NCBI RefSeq assembly: GCF_905220565.1 | Contig: NC_059406.1 | Coordinates: 9,124,001 to 9,188,000 of the forward strand | Length of the DNA: 64,000 nucleotides | Source: Melitaea cinxia | Taxonomy: Eukaryota > Arthropoda > Insecta > Lepidoptera > Nymphalidae | Direction: 5' to 3' | Shown: piece by piece, positions 38,487 through 50,800 of the stretch | Position numbering within the stretch: the stretch's first letter is position 1 | How the letters are laid out: each line of letters begins with the position of its first letter | The notes under the pieces: model-generated | The model's database searches: none | What the model saw: only the letters and a program-made list of their open reading frames with translations | Told to the model about the DNA's origin: nothing | Program-made: the position numbers and the translations under genes

Positions 38487-38929
38487 AAAATGTATCGGTG
38501 TGGCTAAGCGAAATATCGAGAACGACTGATCACTTTGGCTAATTTTTAACCGACTTCCGAAAAATGAGGAGGTTCTCAACTAGATTGAATATTTTTTTAT
38601 GTATGTACCTCACCTCAGAACTTTTTACTAGGTGGACCGATTTCGATTTACAAAACTTCACATCATCTATTGAAATCCTAGTGACTTAACGAAAAATTCG
38701 ATGGCATGAACCTAACTCAATACTTGCAATTCATTTTGGCCTCTGAGAGTTCTGTGACAATATACTATAAACATTTTATTCATAAGTTTTGAATACGTAT
38801 ACCTATACTTTACATGAATGTATAGGCAAAATACAAGAATGAATTACTTCTTACACTTACCTACTACTGACAGCTTAGATTAGACCTAAAGATTACTAAT
38901 AAGTACATACTTTACATAGGCCGAAGACG

Positions 38930-39075
38930 GGCAGCAGCGTCTTCGGTGCGACAAAGCCAGCCCTGCGGTCTCCAACCCGCTTGCCCAGCGTGGTGATTAT
39001 GGGCAAAACTTATTTTTGGCGTAAACTTGTGGAGGCCTATGTCCAGCAGTAGACTGTATAGGCTGTAATAATTAT
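38930..39075 (+). repeat. LINE/SINE-type 3' tail
   Basis: It shares GGCCGAAGACGGGCAGCAGC and GTCCAGCAGTAGACTGTATA with 62631-62957; truncated at the 5' side. Confidence 0.6.
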
Positions 39076-39093
39076 GACATACTTTATACACGT

Positions 39094-39196
39094 TGGTACA
39101 TTGGAGCAGTGTGGTGGATTAAGCTCTGATCCTTCTCCTACATGGGGAAAGAGGCTTACTGCCTAACAGTGCCCATATTACAGGCTGAAACGTTAT
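39094..39196 (+). repeat. SINE 3'-half fragment
   Basis: It reads GGAGCAGTGTGGTGGATTAAG and ends ATATTACAGGCTGAAACG, the same 3' half as the SINE at 32034 but in opposite orientation. Confidence 0.55.
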
Positions 39197-39474
39197 ACAC
39201 GTTATTCATAAGTTCTGAATACATCCCTGCTATATTTAACATTCATTCTTTCTTACATCTGCCTACTACTAACGGCTTAGATCTAAAGATTACAAATAAG
39301 TATCTACGTACGTAGATAAATAAGATTTCCAACCACGGATTTCAGCGCTGGTAAACTTATAATGCTTACTTAGGCAATCGAATACCATGAAAGAATCTAC
39401 TTTTGAGCTTGCACAAAACCAGGTTCTACTTTATAAGGACTCATTTTAAGTATGTTTTATATTTAAATATCACA

Positions 39475-39770
39475 AAATTACAATCTATTTATCTATAACA
39501 ACACTTTTTTTTAAATAAATTGCAAATAAAATAACCAACCGTGTCACCGCCGCCCCGCCCCGTCGACTGCGGTCGGACGGTCACAGTAGCGTCACACGCA
39601 TCCCGCGTCTGTACCTAGTGGCAGGAACTGCATAATGTTTATTACTTAATATCTTCGTAAGTAATGGTCCGATTTGGATAATTCAAAAAGAAATATCCTT
39701 ATGTCATAGAGAATAACGTGAATAGTAGTTCTATTGAATTTGCTATAATTTTACTGATCCTCATTCTTCT
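39475..39770 (+). repeat. Unclassified dispersed repeat, copy 2
   Basis: Same family and same orientation as 22801-23105. The GC-rich core and AACTGCATAATG tail are conserved. Confidence 0.6.
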
Positions 39771-39854
39771 TGTATCTACCAAATAAACCATCACGGCCAG
39801 ACACTGTTGAGGGTTACGAATCGTGTACAACACATTTAAAGGTCAGTTATTTAT

Positions 39855-39889
<35 letters not shown>

Positions 39890-39974
39890 ACACGCACACA
39901 CACACGCACACACACACGCACGCAATCACGCACGCACGCACGCAATCACGCACGCACGCACACACACACACACG
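39855..39974. repeat. CA-rich compound microsatellite
   Basis: An interrupted CA array with CACG and CAAT interspersions over about 120 bp. The TH-repeat peptide it would encode is an artefact. Confidence 0.95.
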
Positions 39975-40375
39975 TACGTAACCAAATAAAAATCCAACGC
40001 ATAATTTTTATACACATTAAGCACATCGTAAAAACTATATTCCTATACTTTTAATGATAAAAATAAATAATAGATTGTACAAAAATAAAATTTCAATAAT
40101 AAGCGAAACCTCGATCCGAAAGTTTCACTTAAAACACTTCAGTTTCAAGTCGTTCATTAATTTATTCGATATTAATGAGTTCCAATGGTGATAGAAGAAC
40201 ATAGATGTTTTCACACAATGTCAGGTGAAATGTAGAAACTCGAAGGCCGGTTCCTATAATCTAACTATTTCTAACATAATTAGGCTTATGAGATACGAGG
40301 ACTTATATCATTATAATAAGAGATACATAGGTTATTTGAATACGGCCATAAATAAATTAAAATTTTATTGTTATT

Positions 40376-40846
40376 GGAACGAAGTTCCTTACGGCAGGCT
40401 TGACATTTGGCTGGGCGAGCGAACTGAAAAAAATGTGATACTAAAACCGTAAGAAAAAAAAATAACGGAAGTGACGTAATATCAGTCACAAGACTGTATA
40501 ATATGACGTTTGTTAAACTAAAATATTTTATAGTGAGCTTTTTTTTAAAATTGTTTATGTAGTAAGACAAAAATAAATAAAGACGTGTTTTTTTTATTTC
40601 ACTTAATAGTTTGAATTATTATTATTACTATTTTGTTAGATTTACTTTATTTTACGGTATTTGTTATTTTCTAAAATACTAAATTTCCTAAATACTTTTA
40701 TGTACTTAATTAAAAACCAATCAACAAAATTAAAAAAAATCAAGAACTAGAAAATATATATAAAATTCAACATTTTTTTTCAAATTGTGTTGCTTCTATA
40801 CTATCCGAAGGAACTTTGTTCCTACCTGATGTCCCATGATAACATA
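40376..40846 (+). mobile_element. GGAACGAAGTTCC MITE, copy 4
   Basis: Near full length. The left end GGAACGAAGTTCCTTACGGC is intact; the right end is GAAGGAACTTTGTTCC, with the terminal hairpin disrupted by substitutions. Confidence 0.7.
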
Positions 40847-41131
40847 TTTTTTTTTTATATAAAAACTAGCAACCAAATGAATTAAAAAAGAGCTTGCTTT
40901 CAGACACAGATTTGTAGAAACGGTATATAAATTTTAGTTTAAAAAAAACGCTACGATTTTCGTAGATACCTGTCATTCTTTTAGCAATCTCCCACTATAG
41001 TGTTTTTCCGCACATCCTCGTTGTATGTTATATAATTGTAATTGATTACGAATGTGTACTTAGTAAAGCAGCTTAGTCGGTAGTACCAGTATATAAGTGT
41101 ATAATCTATGGTAGGTAGCTTTTGGAATTTG

Positions 41132-41205
41132 TCATTAACATCTGAGTTGTTGACGTGATAGGACGTTTTACGGAGTGAGGGTGTATGAAAATTACGAGTG
41201 ACAAG
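41132..41205 (+). promoter_or_regulatory. Candidate Inr+DPE promoter and leader exon of gene B
   Basis: TCATTA at 41132-41137 is one base off the arthropod initiator. With its A (41134) as +1, GGACG at 41161-41165 fits the downstream promoter element RGWYV at exactly +28. A donor (ACAAG|GTATGA) at 41206 closes a 72-nt leader exon, the same length as in gene A, which could join the TTTAG acceptor directly before the gene B ATG. TATATAAG at 41090 lies too far upstream to be a standard TATA box. Inferred from motifs and the paralogue. Confidence 0.4.
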
Positions 41206-41238
41206 GTATGATTAAAATAAATTTTCTTAACGTTCATC

Positions 41239-41395
41239 ATTACAGCCTATACAGTCCACTGCTGGACATAGGCCTCCACAAGTTTACGCCAAAAATAACG
41301 TGAACTCATGTGTTTTGCCCATAGTCACCACGCTGGGCATGCGGGTTGGTGACCGCAGTACTGGCTTTGTCGCACCGAAGACGCTGCTGTTACTA
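41239..41395 (-). repeat. LINE/SINE-type 3' tail, reverse
   Basis: It opens CATTACAGCCTATACAGTCC and includes GTCACCACGCTGGGCATGCG, the reverse complement of the tail at 62631-62957. It sits inside the proposed leader intron of gene B. Confidence 0.6.
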
Positions 41396-41822
41396 TAATA
41401 TAAATAATAATGTGTTTGTTAAATAAATAAATAGTATTTTAACAATGTTCTAAATTTTAATACCTATTCGTTTAAATAATACAAAATTTATTTAAATTTT
41501 TCTGGTTATATTTTTATTGTGTTTCGATTAACATAATGTATTCTATTATTTTTAATATAGATTAGGTACCTTCTATTATAGTCCCCTAAATGTTTAACAT
41601 AATCTACTCATTCAAATGAAATGCAGCACAGCTTATATTCTTCTAAGACTATCATAATACGCAGAGTCGTAGATATATTTTTAATATTTTCGTATAGTTT
41701 CGATACATCGATAAAAATCATTAGGTTGAGGCATCAAATTTTTTTAAAGTTTGTAAATATTATGTATTTATAATATTGTATTATTATATGTATAATAATA
41801 ATTTTGTATTTATTATGTTTAG

Positions 41823-44800
41823 ATGTCGTGTGATTACAGCCGGGATGTAACATACATTAGAGAGTGGATGTCTAAGGAACCTTATTTACCCCAAGATTTT
41901 GGTAAGCATGATGATTACACAGTGACGACTAGTGCGTTTGTTAATTTTTTTCGTCTTCTTACGTTGTATTACTTGTCATTGTAATTGAATTCGTTTTTTT
42001 TCGTTTGCTAGCTAACACAATAAATGTTCTATTGCAAAATATTTTCTTAAATATATCTAAACTTGTAATCACGGCATCCGTGTCATTTAAGTCATTAATT
42101 TTTTTTATTCTTCATTTAATTAGTTTTAATCTTAATGATTTCCTTTATTTACTTTTGTAATCATAAACATGTAATCACACACACATTGTTTACCACTTTT
42201 TACCGGTGCATTGTGCCTGTGCTCGCGACTTCGTCCGCGTTGAATCTAACAAAAAAGTTATTGTTCAGTTCGCAGAGTTATAAAATAAATAAATTTCTAA
42301 AATAAAAGTAGCTTAAGTTACTCCTTATTACATCAGCTATCTGCTAGTGAAAATATCATCAAAATCGGTCCAGCCGTTTCAGAGATTAGCCGGAACAAAC
42401 AGACAGACAACAATTTAAAAAATGACATTTTAGTATATGTACCGTGTATAAATACATTTGCATTTAGTAAAAAGCGGTTATTTTTATATTAAAAACAGAT
42501 ACTCCAATTTTATTTATTTGTGTAGATAGTGATAATTTTCTTTGTTGTGAATAAAAATTAAGTGGTTTTTTTAAACTAAATAAAATTAATTTATTTATCA
42601 TTTTTGGTTACAAACTTAATTCGTAAATGACGTATTTATTGGGCGGGAGCCTACTAACCAACACTACACCTGGCAACATTTAATGGACGCACTCTACGGG
42701 TGGCCCATCACCTCACCGAACTTGAAGTAGAAATGAGTCACGTTAATACTGGGCTTATCTGAAACCCGAAGAGAGAGCGAGGACAGGATGATGCTGGTCT
42801 CCGAGCACTTTTTGTACTTCCGTGAAGGTATCAGTTTTCTGGTCTACAAGACTCACTAGCAACGTTGTGTACTTAAAAGCTCTGATAGGCTTAGGAAGTA
42901 CCTGTGAAAGTGATATAGGTATATGCTATCTCGGCACACTTTGACGTTAAGTCGAAGCCTTGTATGAGGATATATCAAAAGCCATACATGGTACTACTGC
43001 GGCCTTCTATAACGTTATTATGGGATACTACAACGCGAAAGTGGGAATACAAGACCGCGACGAATCGAAGATCATACGGATTGGGGCGCAAGAATCGCAG
43101 GGAGCAGATACATTCAACTTTCTTGAGTCAGAAGAAAAATCTTCTCACTCTTTTGATAAATTTATTTTTTCGAGAAGAAACCTCAAACACGGTGAATGGC
43201 AGAGCCCCAATACTGTGACGAGGAACCAAATAGATTTGTTTATAGCGGATAAAAGGCATATTCAGAGATGTCTCAATGGTAAATAGGTTTAACACCGGCA
43301 GCTACCACCGGCTGTTACGGGGTATTCTGAATATAAGCCTACGCAAAGTGGGCACATTTGATGAAATCTATTTACTGACCTACACTGCTCCAAATACTAT
43401 GTGACTTCGAGCAGTTCCAACTGGAACTCCAAAATCTATTCGAATCGCTGGAAACAACAAGCAAAGTAGACGAGATGACCGACAACGTGGAAAAGACGGT
43501 GTGCACACTGGGTCACAGACACTTTCCGCAGACGAAATTAACAAAACAGTCCAAACTTTCCTCCCGAGGCTTTCGAGATGACAAAAGTCTTCGAGGACAC
43601 TGACAACGCGACTGGTCCGTAATCTTAAAGTTGCTCAACGTGCAATGGAACAGGCTAAGCTTAGGGTCTCTCTCAAAGTAAGGATTAGAAATGAGACTAA
43701 TATCCGCCAGAGAACGAAAGTAGCCGACATAGCGCACAGAATTAGTAAGTTGAAGTAGCAGTGGGCTGATCACCTGTGTCGCAAGACTGAAGGCCGTTGG
43801 GACAAACCTGTTCTGGAGCGGAGACCGCATGTAAGCAAACGCAGTGTGGGACGTCCTCTGGCCAGTTGAACCAATGATCTTAGTAAGATTGCCGGTATAC
43901 GCTGGATAAGGATTGCAGAAAACCGGGATATCTAGCGCCAACTTGGGGAGGCATATGTTCGAAAGAGGGCTGATGTTTACTGGGTAAACTGTTAGTATAA
44001 CAATAAAATTTCCGTTAATGTTTGTATGAATGTTATACTTGTTACAGTAAGACACATTTAGAACTAAAATTATTTAATGCTTTTGCTAAATATCCACTCT
44101 CATACTTTTTTGGAAATATGGGTATATTTCTCTTTCTATTATTCATAGGTTAAATACTATTAATAAAATTTGGGAGTATTTCATTAATCTTCAGACAAAG
44201 TCTATACAATAAAAAACAACATAGGTAAATAGTCAGTGTAGTAACAAAACAAAGAGAAATAGATATAATCAATCAATATAACATAAGAGAGTGAAGTCAA
44301 AGTACATACATAATTATAATTATATAGATTAAATTAAATAAATTGTCCAATGTGAGTATTGGATATTATGCTATGTCTTATGTCAATCTGTCAATTAAAT
44401 TACACAATAGAAGTACATTTAGTAGATACCTATAATAAAAAAATAGGTAATTAGTGGAGTTTTAAAAATAATTATGCCAGGTCAGTAAATATTTCTAGCT
44501 TATGAAGCTCCAACCATCGTCATGTAGTGTAAAAGAGGTACTTCTTAAATGATGAAACGACTTTATAAAACACATTGAGCAAAAGGCGTACTTAAAGCTA
44601 ATCAGACTTACAAGCCAATCTTAAAACATGCAGAAAACAAATTTCGATAGATGTAGGTACAGAAAGGAAACGGTTACGGAAATTTTTATTAAAAAAAAAC
44701 GTGGCCTTTTATTTATCGTCGTGTGAATTTAATATTAACACCACTATGAAAGAAACATCACTTAAATAAAATTTTAATAGTATTAAGCGATTAACAATTT

Positions 44801-47800
44801 ATAACTAAACAATAGGTCTTATCGTTCATGATCTTAAAACGTGTTCTAATTAACCAACTTCAAAAAAGGAGGGTGTTATCAATTCGTCTGTATTTTTTTA
44901 TATGTGCTATAGACCACTGAACTTTTTACTAGGTGGACCGATCTTGATGATTTTTTTTTTTTTGAATTGAAAGCTGGTGCTTGTAATGTAGTACCATTTA
45001 AATTTTATTGAGATCTGATGAGTGATTTTTAAGTAATCTTTAATAATGTGTATTTACTCAAGTAACTACTACGTCTACTTGCGTGGTATTACTGGTCGAA
45101 GATTGAAGTAAGTTTACTTCGTTTGCGAGCAAATACAATTATGTATATCCTAATCAATAAATTTTGAAATAAGATTACCAAATTCAATTCAATCACATTA
45201 TGCATGAACCATGTTACAAAATAACTTGGCCAATTTTGCGAGTGCGTACTAAGTAGATCTACGACATAAGTTTATCAAATGCGCTTCACGTTTTATTTTA
45301 GTGTTGCGTGATTTTTAACAACACGTAAGAATCGTAGCAATGCTTAGGTCGTTTTAATAACTTTCTATTGCTTAGTGTATTCGATATGTTTTATTTATTT
45401 ATTTATTTATTCTTAGTGTACACCAAAATACAGACACATATAAAGAAAGATACAATACAAGATGTACAAAGGCGATACAGTAGCAGCGGTTAGAAGTGGG
45501 AAAAATCAATATCAATGTTTTTATGAAGACGATCTTATAACTTTTACCTAAACAGACTGGGCCCCTACCTACACAGATCCTCGTTCTCAAACTCCAAAAA
45601 ACGCCATCTCAGATTGGATATTAAAATTAAGAATCTAAATATAGGCAATAAATGATACAATCCATATAATATTATAAATGTGAAAGTAAGTTTGTTAGTT
45701 TGTTCCACTTTCACGGCTTAACGGCTTGACCGATCGCCATGAAATTTGTCGTGCACATAGCTTGTAGACCCAGACCGAACATAGGCTTACTTTCATCTCG
45801 GAAAAAAGTTTAGTTCCCGAGGCATAGCAAAATAATGTTACACGTCAAACCGCCACCCTGGCTATTTTCTTACGAAGGTAGAGGCAAAGATTAGCTTACG
45901 ATTTTAACTAAGATTTGCTCTCAGCCAGTGCCGGATTTATATTTTTTATGAGTGTAGGCCACTTTATTTCTGCCGCCCCGTGTACATACTTTTATAATTT
46001 TCCATTTGTAGTAAAGGGGTCTAGGGGGCCTTTACTACAAATGGAAAATTATTATTTGAATAAACGAATGAAAGTTAAATAAACGAATGAATTAGTCATT
46101 AAGAAAGAGAGCGTAAAAAAGAAACAATCAAACAATCCTCTGAAATCAAGTGACCGTCCTCAGAAATCTGCCGCCCCTAGGACGCTGCCGCCCCTAGGCC
46201 GCGGCCTATACGGCCTATTTATAAATCCAGGACTGCTCTCAGCTAACGATCTCGACTAAGAAAGAATCACGAAAATAAGATATAAATTGATAAACTTAGG
46301 CAAATCTCATCAAGGACAAAGCAATCAAAGACAATTGTTAAAAGAACCAGCTTTATTGGTTGCTTAGAGACAGACATTTGTATTGGCCATATAGATGGTT
46401 GTCGTGGTCTGGGCGTTTGTGCTTGTGTATTGTGTGTGTTTACTGTGTTTCTGGACCCCCGACACAGGAGAGAATCCTACAGAGGGCCGTTGAGTGTGAA
46501 GCGTTTGAGTGCGAAAAGTTTATAGTTGCTTTAATTTTACATTAATATCTATATAGTATAATTTAAAGGTCATATTTTATTGCTTAATCGTTTTAATATA
46601 CATGAACATTTTAGAATACATGCAGACAGGAAGTTGCCAGAAAGATCGAAACATAATAATTTGCATAAAGACATAATTAGTAATTTTTTGTCGATACTGA
46701 AGATAGATAGATAATTCTTCTTTTTTTTCTAAAGTAGTTTTTGTCAATTAATTAAAACGTTTTAAAGTTTACTTACTTGTTTTGGTACTTGCAAACGAAA
46801 AACTGCGACTTTAATTTTCATCGACAAGTAATACAACATACGCAGTTGCAAATACGCATTATTAGATATAATTCGAAAAGTAATTGTTAGATCTCAATTA
46901 AATTTAAATGGGAGAAAATGACACGCACCAACTTTCCATTAAAAAAAGTAATCGAATTCGGTTCACTCAGTCAAAAGTTCTGTGATACATAAAAAGATAA
47001 AATCGAATAGAGAACCATTTCCATTTTTGGAAATCGGTTATAAACTTTCGACGAGAAAAAGAATTCGTTTCATTATTTATCTCAATAAATATTTGATTTG
47101 TGTATATAATTATTATTGAAAATATTTCATTTATCACATATTATTTATATTTTATTATAAAAATTCTAGCACATTATTATTATGATAATATCGAATACGC
47201 AGAGGTTGGATGTTTGGCCATAATAAAATCATTGTAGTCGGCCCCTTTATTAGATATATTTATTCCATCAGTGATTTGTGTTTTGTATTAAATGACATTA
47301 ATCTCTTTATTGTATGTAATCTATTTATTTATCAAGATATTTCTATTATTATATATTGAAATCCGTCGACGCTGATCATTTCATGCAAGTTTTGATAATC
47401 CTATATATAAATTTTTTTTATTTAAACAATTACTATAAAATAATATCGCAGGTCTCAAACTTAACAGAACGGTACGCTTGGTGTGAGAACTTCCTTGTTA
47501 GTTAAATATTTTTACTCTACACGTGCGAAACTAAGAAGCGCTAATTAGTAATATAAAAAAATATCACGTTTAACAATTAATTACGATCTCGTAGAGTCGA
47601 AGGTTGTTAATCACGAGTAAGTAGAGTAGATGAAATAATGATATATAATCCAAATTTAAAGTTATTCGGATATATATTGTGTTTATAAATAACAATTTAT
47701 GACTTTGGAGTTCAGTTTATCGTATTTTTCCATTTTTCAATGTCTTGTGTCACGCCATGATTACCTTTCGATACCGGAAAATCGATGATACTTGGTTGAT

Positions 47801-50800
47801 ACTTAATTAATATTAAATTACATTCCAATCTTACTAAATCTATTCGTACCATTTTATTGAATAAATAATTTTGCCCTTGATTAGAAAAAAATATGTAAGG
47901 TTGCATGGTTTACCATTTCAGATGATTATGTTCTGACGAAATTCATACACAGCTGTAGCGGAAGCTTGGAAAGTACTAAGAAATGTTTGGATCGATTCTG
48001 CTCAACGAGGAGACAAATGTCAGAAATTTACACGTTCAGGGATCCTTTGGCGGCAAATTTGCAAGATTCATTTTCTGCAACGTAAGTCTTGATTAAATCT
48101 ATAATACTTATATTATAAACATTAAATTCTTTAAGATTTTGGTATTTATGTAGCGGCTAATATCTAAAAGTACCAATCCGATCTTTAGAAAAAAAAATTA
48201 GCAGTAGATAGCCAAATTATTCGTACGTGTCACATACTATATTTCAGTATTAATCTATATCTATAATAATATATATAAAAGCGAAAGGTCACTCACTCAT
48301 CACGAAATCTCCGAAACTATAACACCTACAAACTTGAAATTTGGCAAGTAGGCTCCTTATAGGACGTAGGCATCCGCTAAGAACGGATTTTACGAAAATC
48401 GACCCCTAAGGGGGTAAAGCGGGGGTTGAAAGTTTGTATGAAAGTCCTATGTTTTTGAAGTAAGAGACTTGAAATTCAAAATATACGCTCTTTAGATGGT
48501 GAGAAGGTGTCCAAATAATGTATCTTTAGACAGCAACTCCCTTTTGGGGTTACAACGGGGGATGATAGGTTGACTCCCTCATCACGAAATCTCCGGAACT
48601 ATAACACCTACAAACTTGAAATTTGGCAAGTAGGCTCCTTATAGAACGTAGGCATCCGCTAAGAACGGATTTTATGAAAATCGACCCCTTAGGGGGTAAA
48701 ACGGGGGTTGAAAGTTTGTATGAAAGTCCTATGTTTTTGAAGTAAGAGACTTGAAATTTAAAATGTAAGCTCTTTAGATGGTGAGAAGGTGTCCAAATAA
48801 TGTATCTTTAGACAGCAACTCCCTTTTGGGGTTAAAACGGGGGATGGTAGATTGATTCACTCATCACGAAATCTCCGGAACTATAACAGCTACAAACTTG
48901 AAATTTGGCAGGTAGACTCCTTATAAAACGTAGACATCCGCTAAGAATGGATTTCACGAAACTCGACCGCTAAGGGGGTAAAACGGGGTTTGAAAGTTTG
49001 TATGAAAGTCCTATGTTTTGAAGTAAGAGACTTGAAATTTAAAATATTCGCTCTTTAGATGGTGAGAAAGTGTCTAAATAATGCATCGTAATCTATATAT
49101 ATAAAAGAGAAAGGTCACTAACTCACTCATCACGAGAACTCAAAATCCATCCAGGTTTGACAAAGATAAAATTTGGCAGGGAGGTAGATTATAGTTAGCA
49201 GACGTCCGCTAAGAACGGATTTTTACGATATTCCACCGCTAAGGGGGTTTAATTGGGGTTGATAGTTTGTATGAAACATATACAGCCTGAAAATAAAACT
49301 AAAAATGTGATGTATAGAGAGGTTTTATAAAAATAACTATTAAATTATACTAAATTGTGCATTTTAAAAAGTTACTCAGTTTGATAAGCATTTCAAGTGA
49401 CTGAAATAAAAAAATAATTTGCGTTAAACATCTTAAAAGTAATGCATATCTTTAAACCACGCGGACGGAGTCGCGGACAACAGTTAGTGTATTATAAAAC
49501 AAAGTCCCCAAAAGTGTATGTGGTCGATTCGCTCAAAATCTACTGAACGGATTTTCATGCGGTTTCACCAATAGCAAGAGGCAGGTTTACGGAACGGCTA
49601 AGCCGATTTTGATGAGAGCTTCACTGGAAGTTTGCCGGGAAAACTTTGTGACACACTAATTTCAACGCGGGCGAAGCCGCGGGCACAGCTAGTAAGTTAT
49701 AAGTCAGAAAAGTTTACATTTGCAAATGCGAAATGCGCTACCATCCACTACTGCGCCGCTTTATCCACTTACGTTGACGTTAAATTAAGGTATGTGACAC
49801 GCTAACACAAGGTACCTACTACAAAAATTTTCGATCCAAAAATTTTAAATTCCGACAAGCGTTTTTTGGTGGAGTTTACTCTTTAGGAACGATTACCGTG
49901 ATATTTAAAAAATAAAAATGTTCTGTTAAATAAATCACAACAAAATTAATTATATCAAAACAATACTAACGCCGTGCGTGTCGTAAGAGGCGACTAAGGG
50001 ATAACTCAGTTCACCTTGGAACTTATAAAGCGGACCGATGGCGGGATAACCATCCAACTGCTGACTTTGAAATACACAGGCCGAAGACGGACAGCAGCGT
50101 CCCGAATACAAATTTTTTCGTCTTCCTTACAAGGATCGGACCAGGCATGCCTGATCAGGACTAGATAAGGCATGTAACGCAGATGATTGGTCTGGACCTG
50201 ATCAGGGTGAGATGAGATTTCCAGATCAGGAAATCTCATCTCATCCTGATTAGCCGGTTCGGTTCGGTCCTTTTAAAAAACACGAATGTATATTCTTGAA
50301 AAAATTGTTTAACAAAAGAAAAAGCCAATTGATATTATTAATATGTTACTTAACATAATTATTATGATATTTATTTCCGTTTATTTTTTCCAATGTATTA
50401 TTTATTTATTTTTTTACTTTAAATATTAATTATTTTTATTTATTTTTATGTTATTAATTAATTATTATTAATAATTAAATTTTATTTATTAACTTCTAAT
50501 AATTAGCTCTCAACATCCCTTTGCCTGCTGTTTTGTTATTTCACTCGATTTTTCACACTAAATATACGTGCTTGCAAACAATAAATTAAAATTGTGTTTG
50601 CATGCAAACGAAAAAAACCGACTTCAATTACATCCACAAGTAATAGAACGTAATTAGACGAAAAAAAATAATAAACGCACTAGTCACCACTACGATTTTA
50701 AAAGGTTAACCTCGATTTTTTTGGTATGCCATCATCAGATCCCGGACTCCTTATCATGGTACCACCCTTAGAATATCTCATTTCCAACAAAAAATAATTA

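Larger units (their letters stand above)
35790..41133. other. Spacer between CRAL-TRIO genes A and B
   Basis: Contains a SINE-like piece (36650-36800), a full AACCGACTTC element (37864-38486) and a 5' fragment of another (38547-38660), retroelement tails (38930-39075, 39094-39196), a dispersed repeat (39475-39770), a CA microsatellite (39855-39974) and a MITE (40376-40846). The rest is AT-rich without evident exons. Confidence 0.6.
41902..47921. other. Gene B intron 1 (6.0 kb)
   Basis: It contains the end of an AACCGACTTC element (41957-42022), a reversed Helitron-like or LINE-associated piece (42210-42450), an RTE-like LINE remnant (42660-43990), AACCGACTTC pieces (44852-45142, 46789-47040), a LINE-type repeat (45395-45620) and a hAT MITE (45926-46235). 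Other parts are AT-rich, no exon seen. Confidence 0.65.

Noticed and set aside
39770..40054. 94-codon frame with TH repeats
   Set aside because: It is the CA microsatellite in translation, with no homology or splice context.
41090..41097. TATATAAG as the TATA box of gene B
   Set aside because: It lies about 44 bp upstream of the proposed start, too far for a standard TATA box.
43513..44055. Minus-strand open frame of 180 codons
   Set aside because: It lies antisense to the RTE-like C-terminal region, which explains the sequence on the plus strand. The minus translation shows no known motif.
48298..49130. Regular repeats considered as a CRISPR array
   Set aside because: Units are about 275-290 bp, wholly repeated and eukaryotic in context, with no short repeat plus unique spacer pattern.
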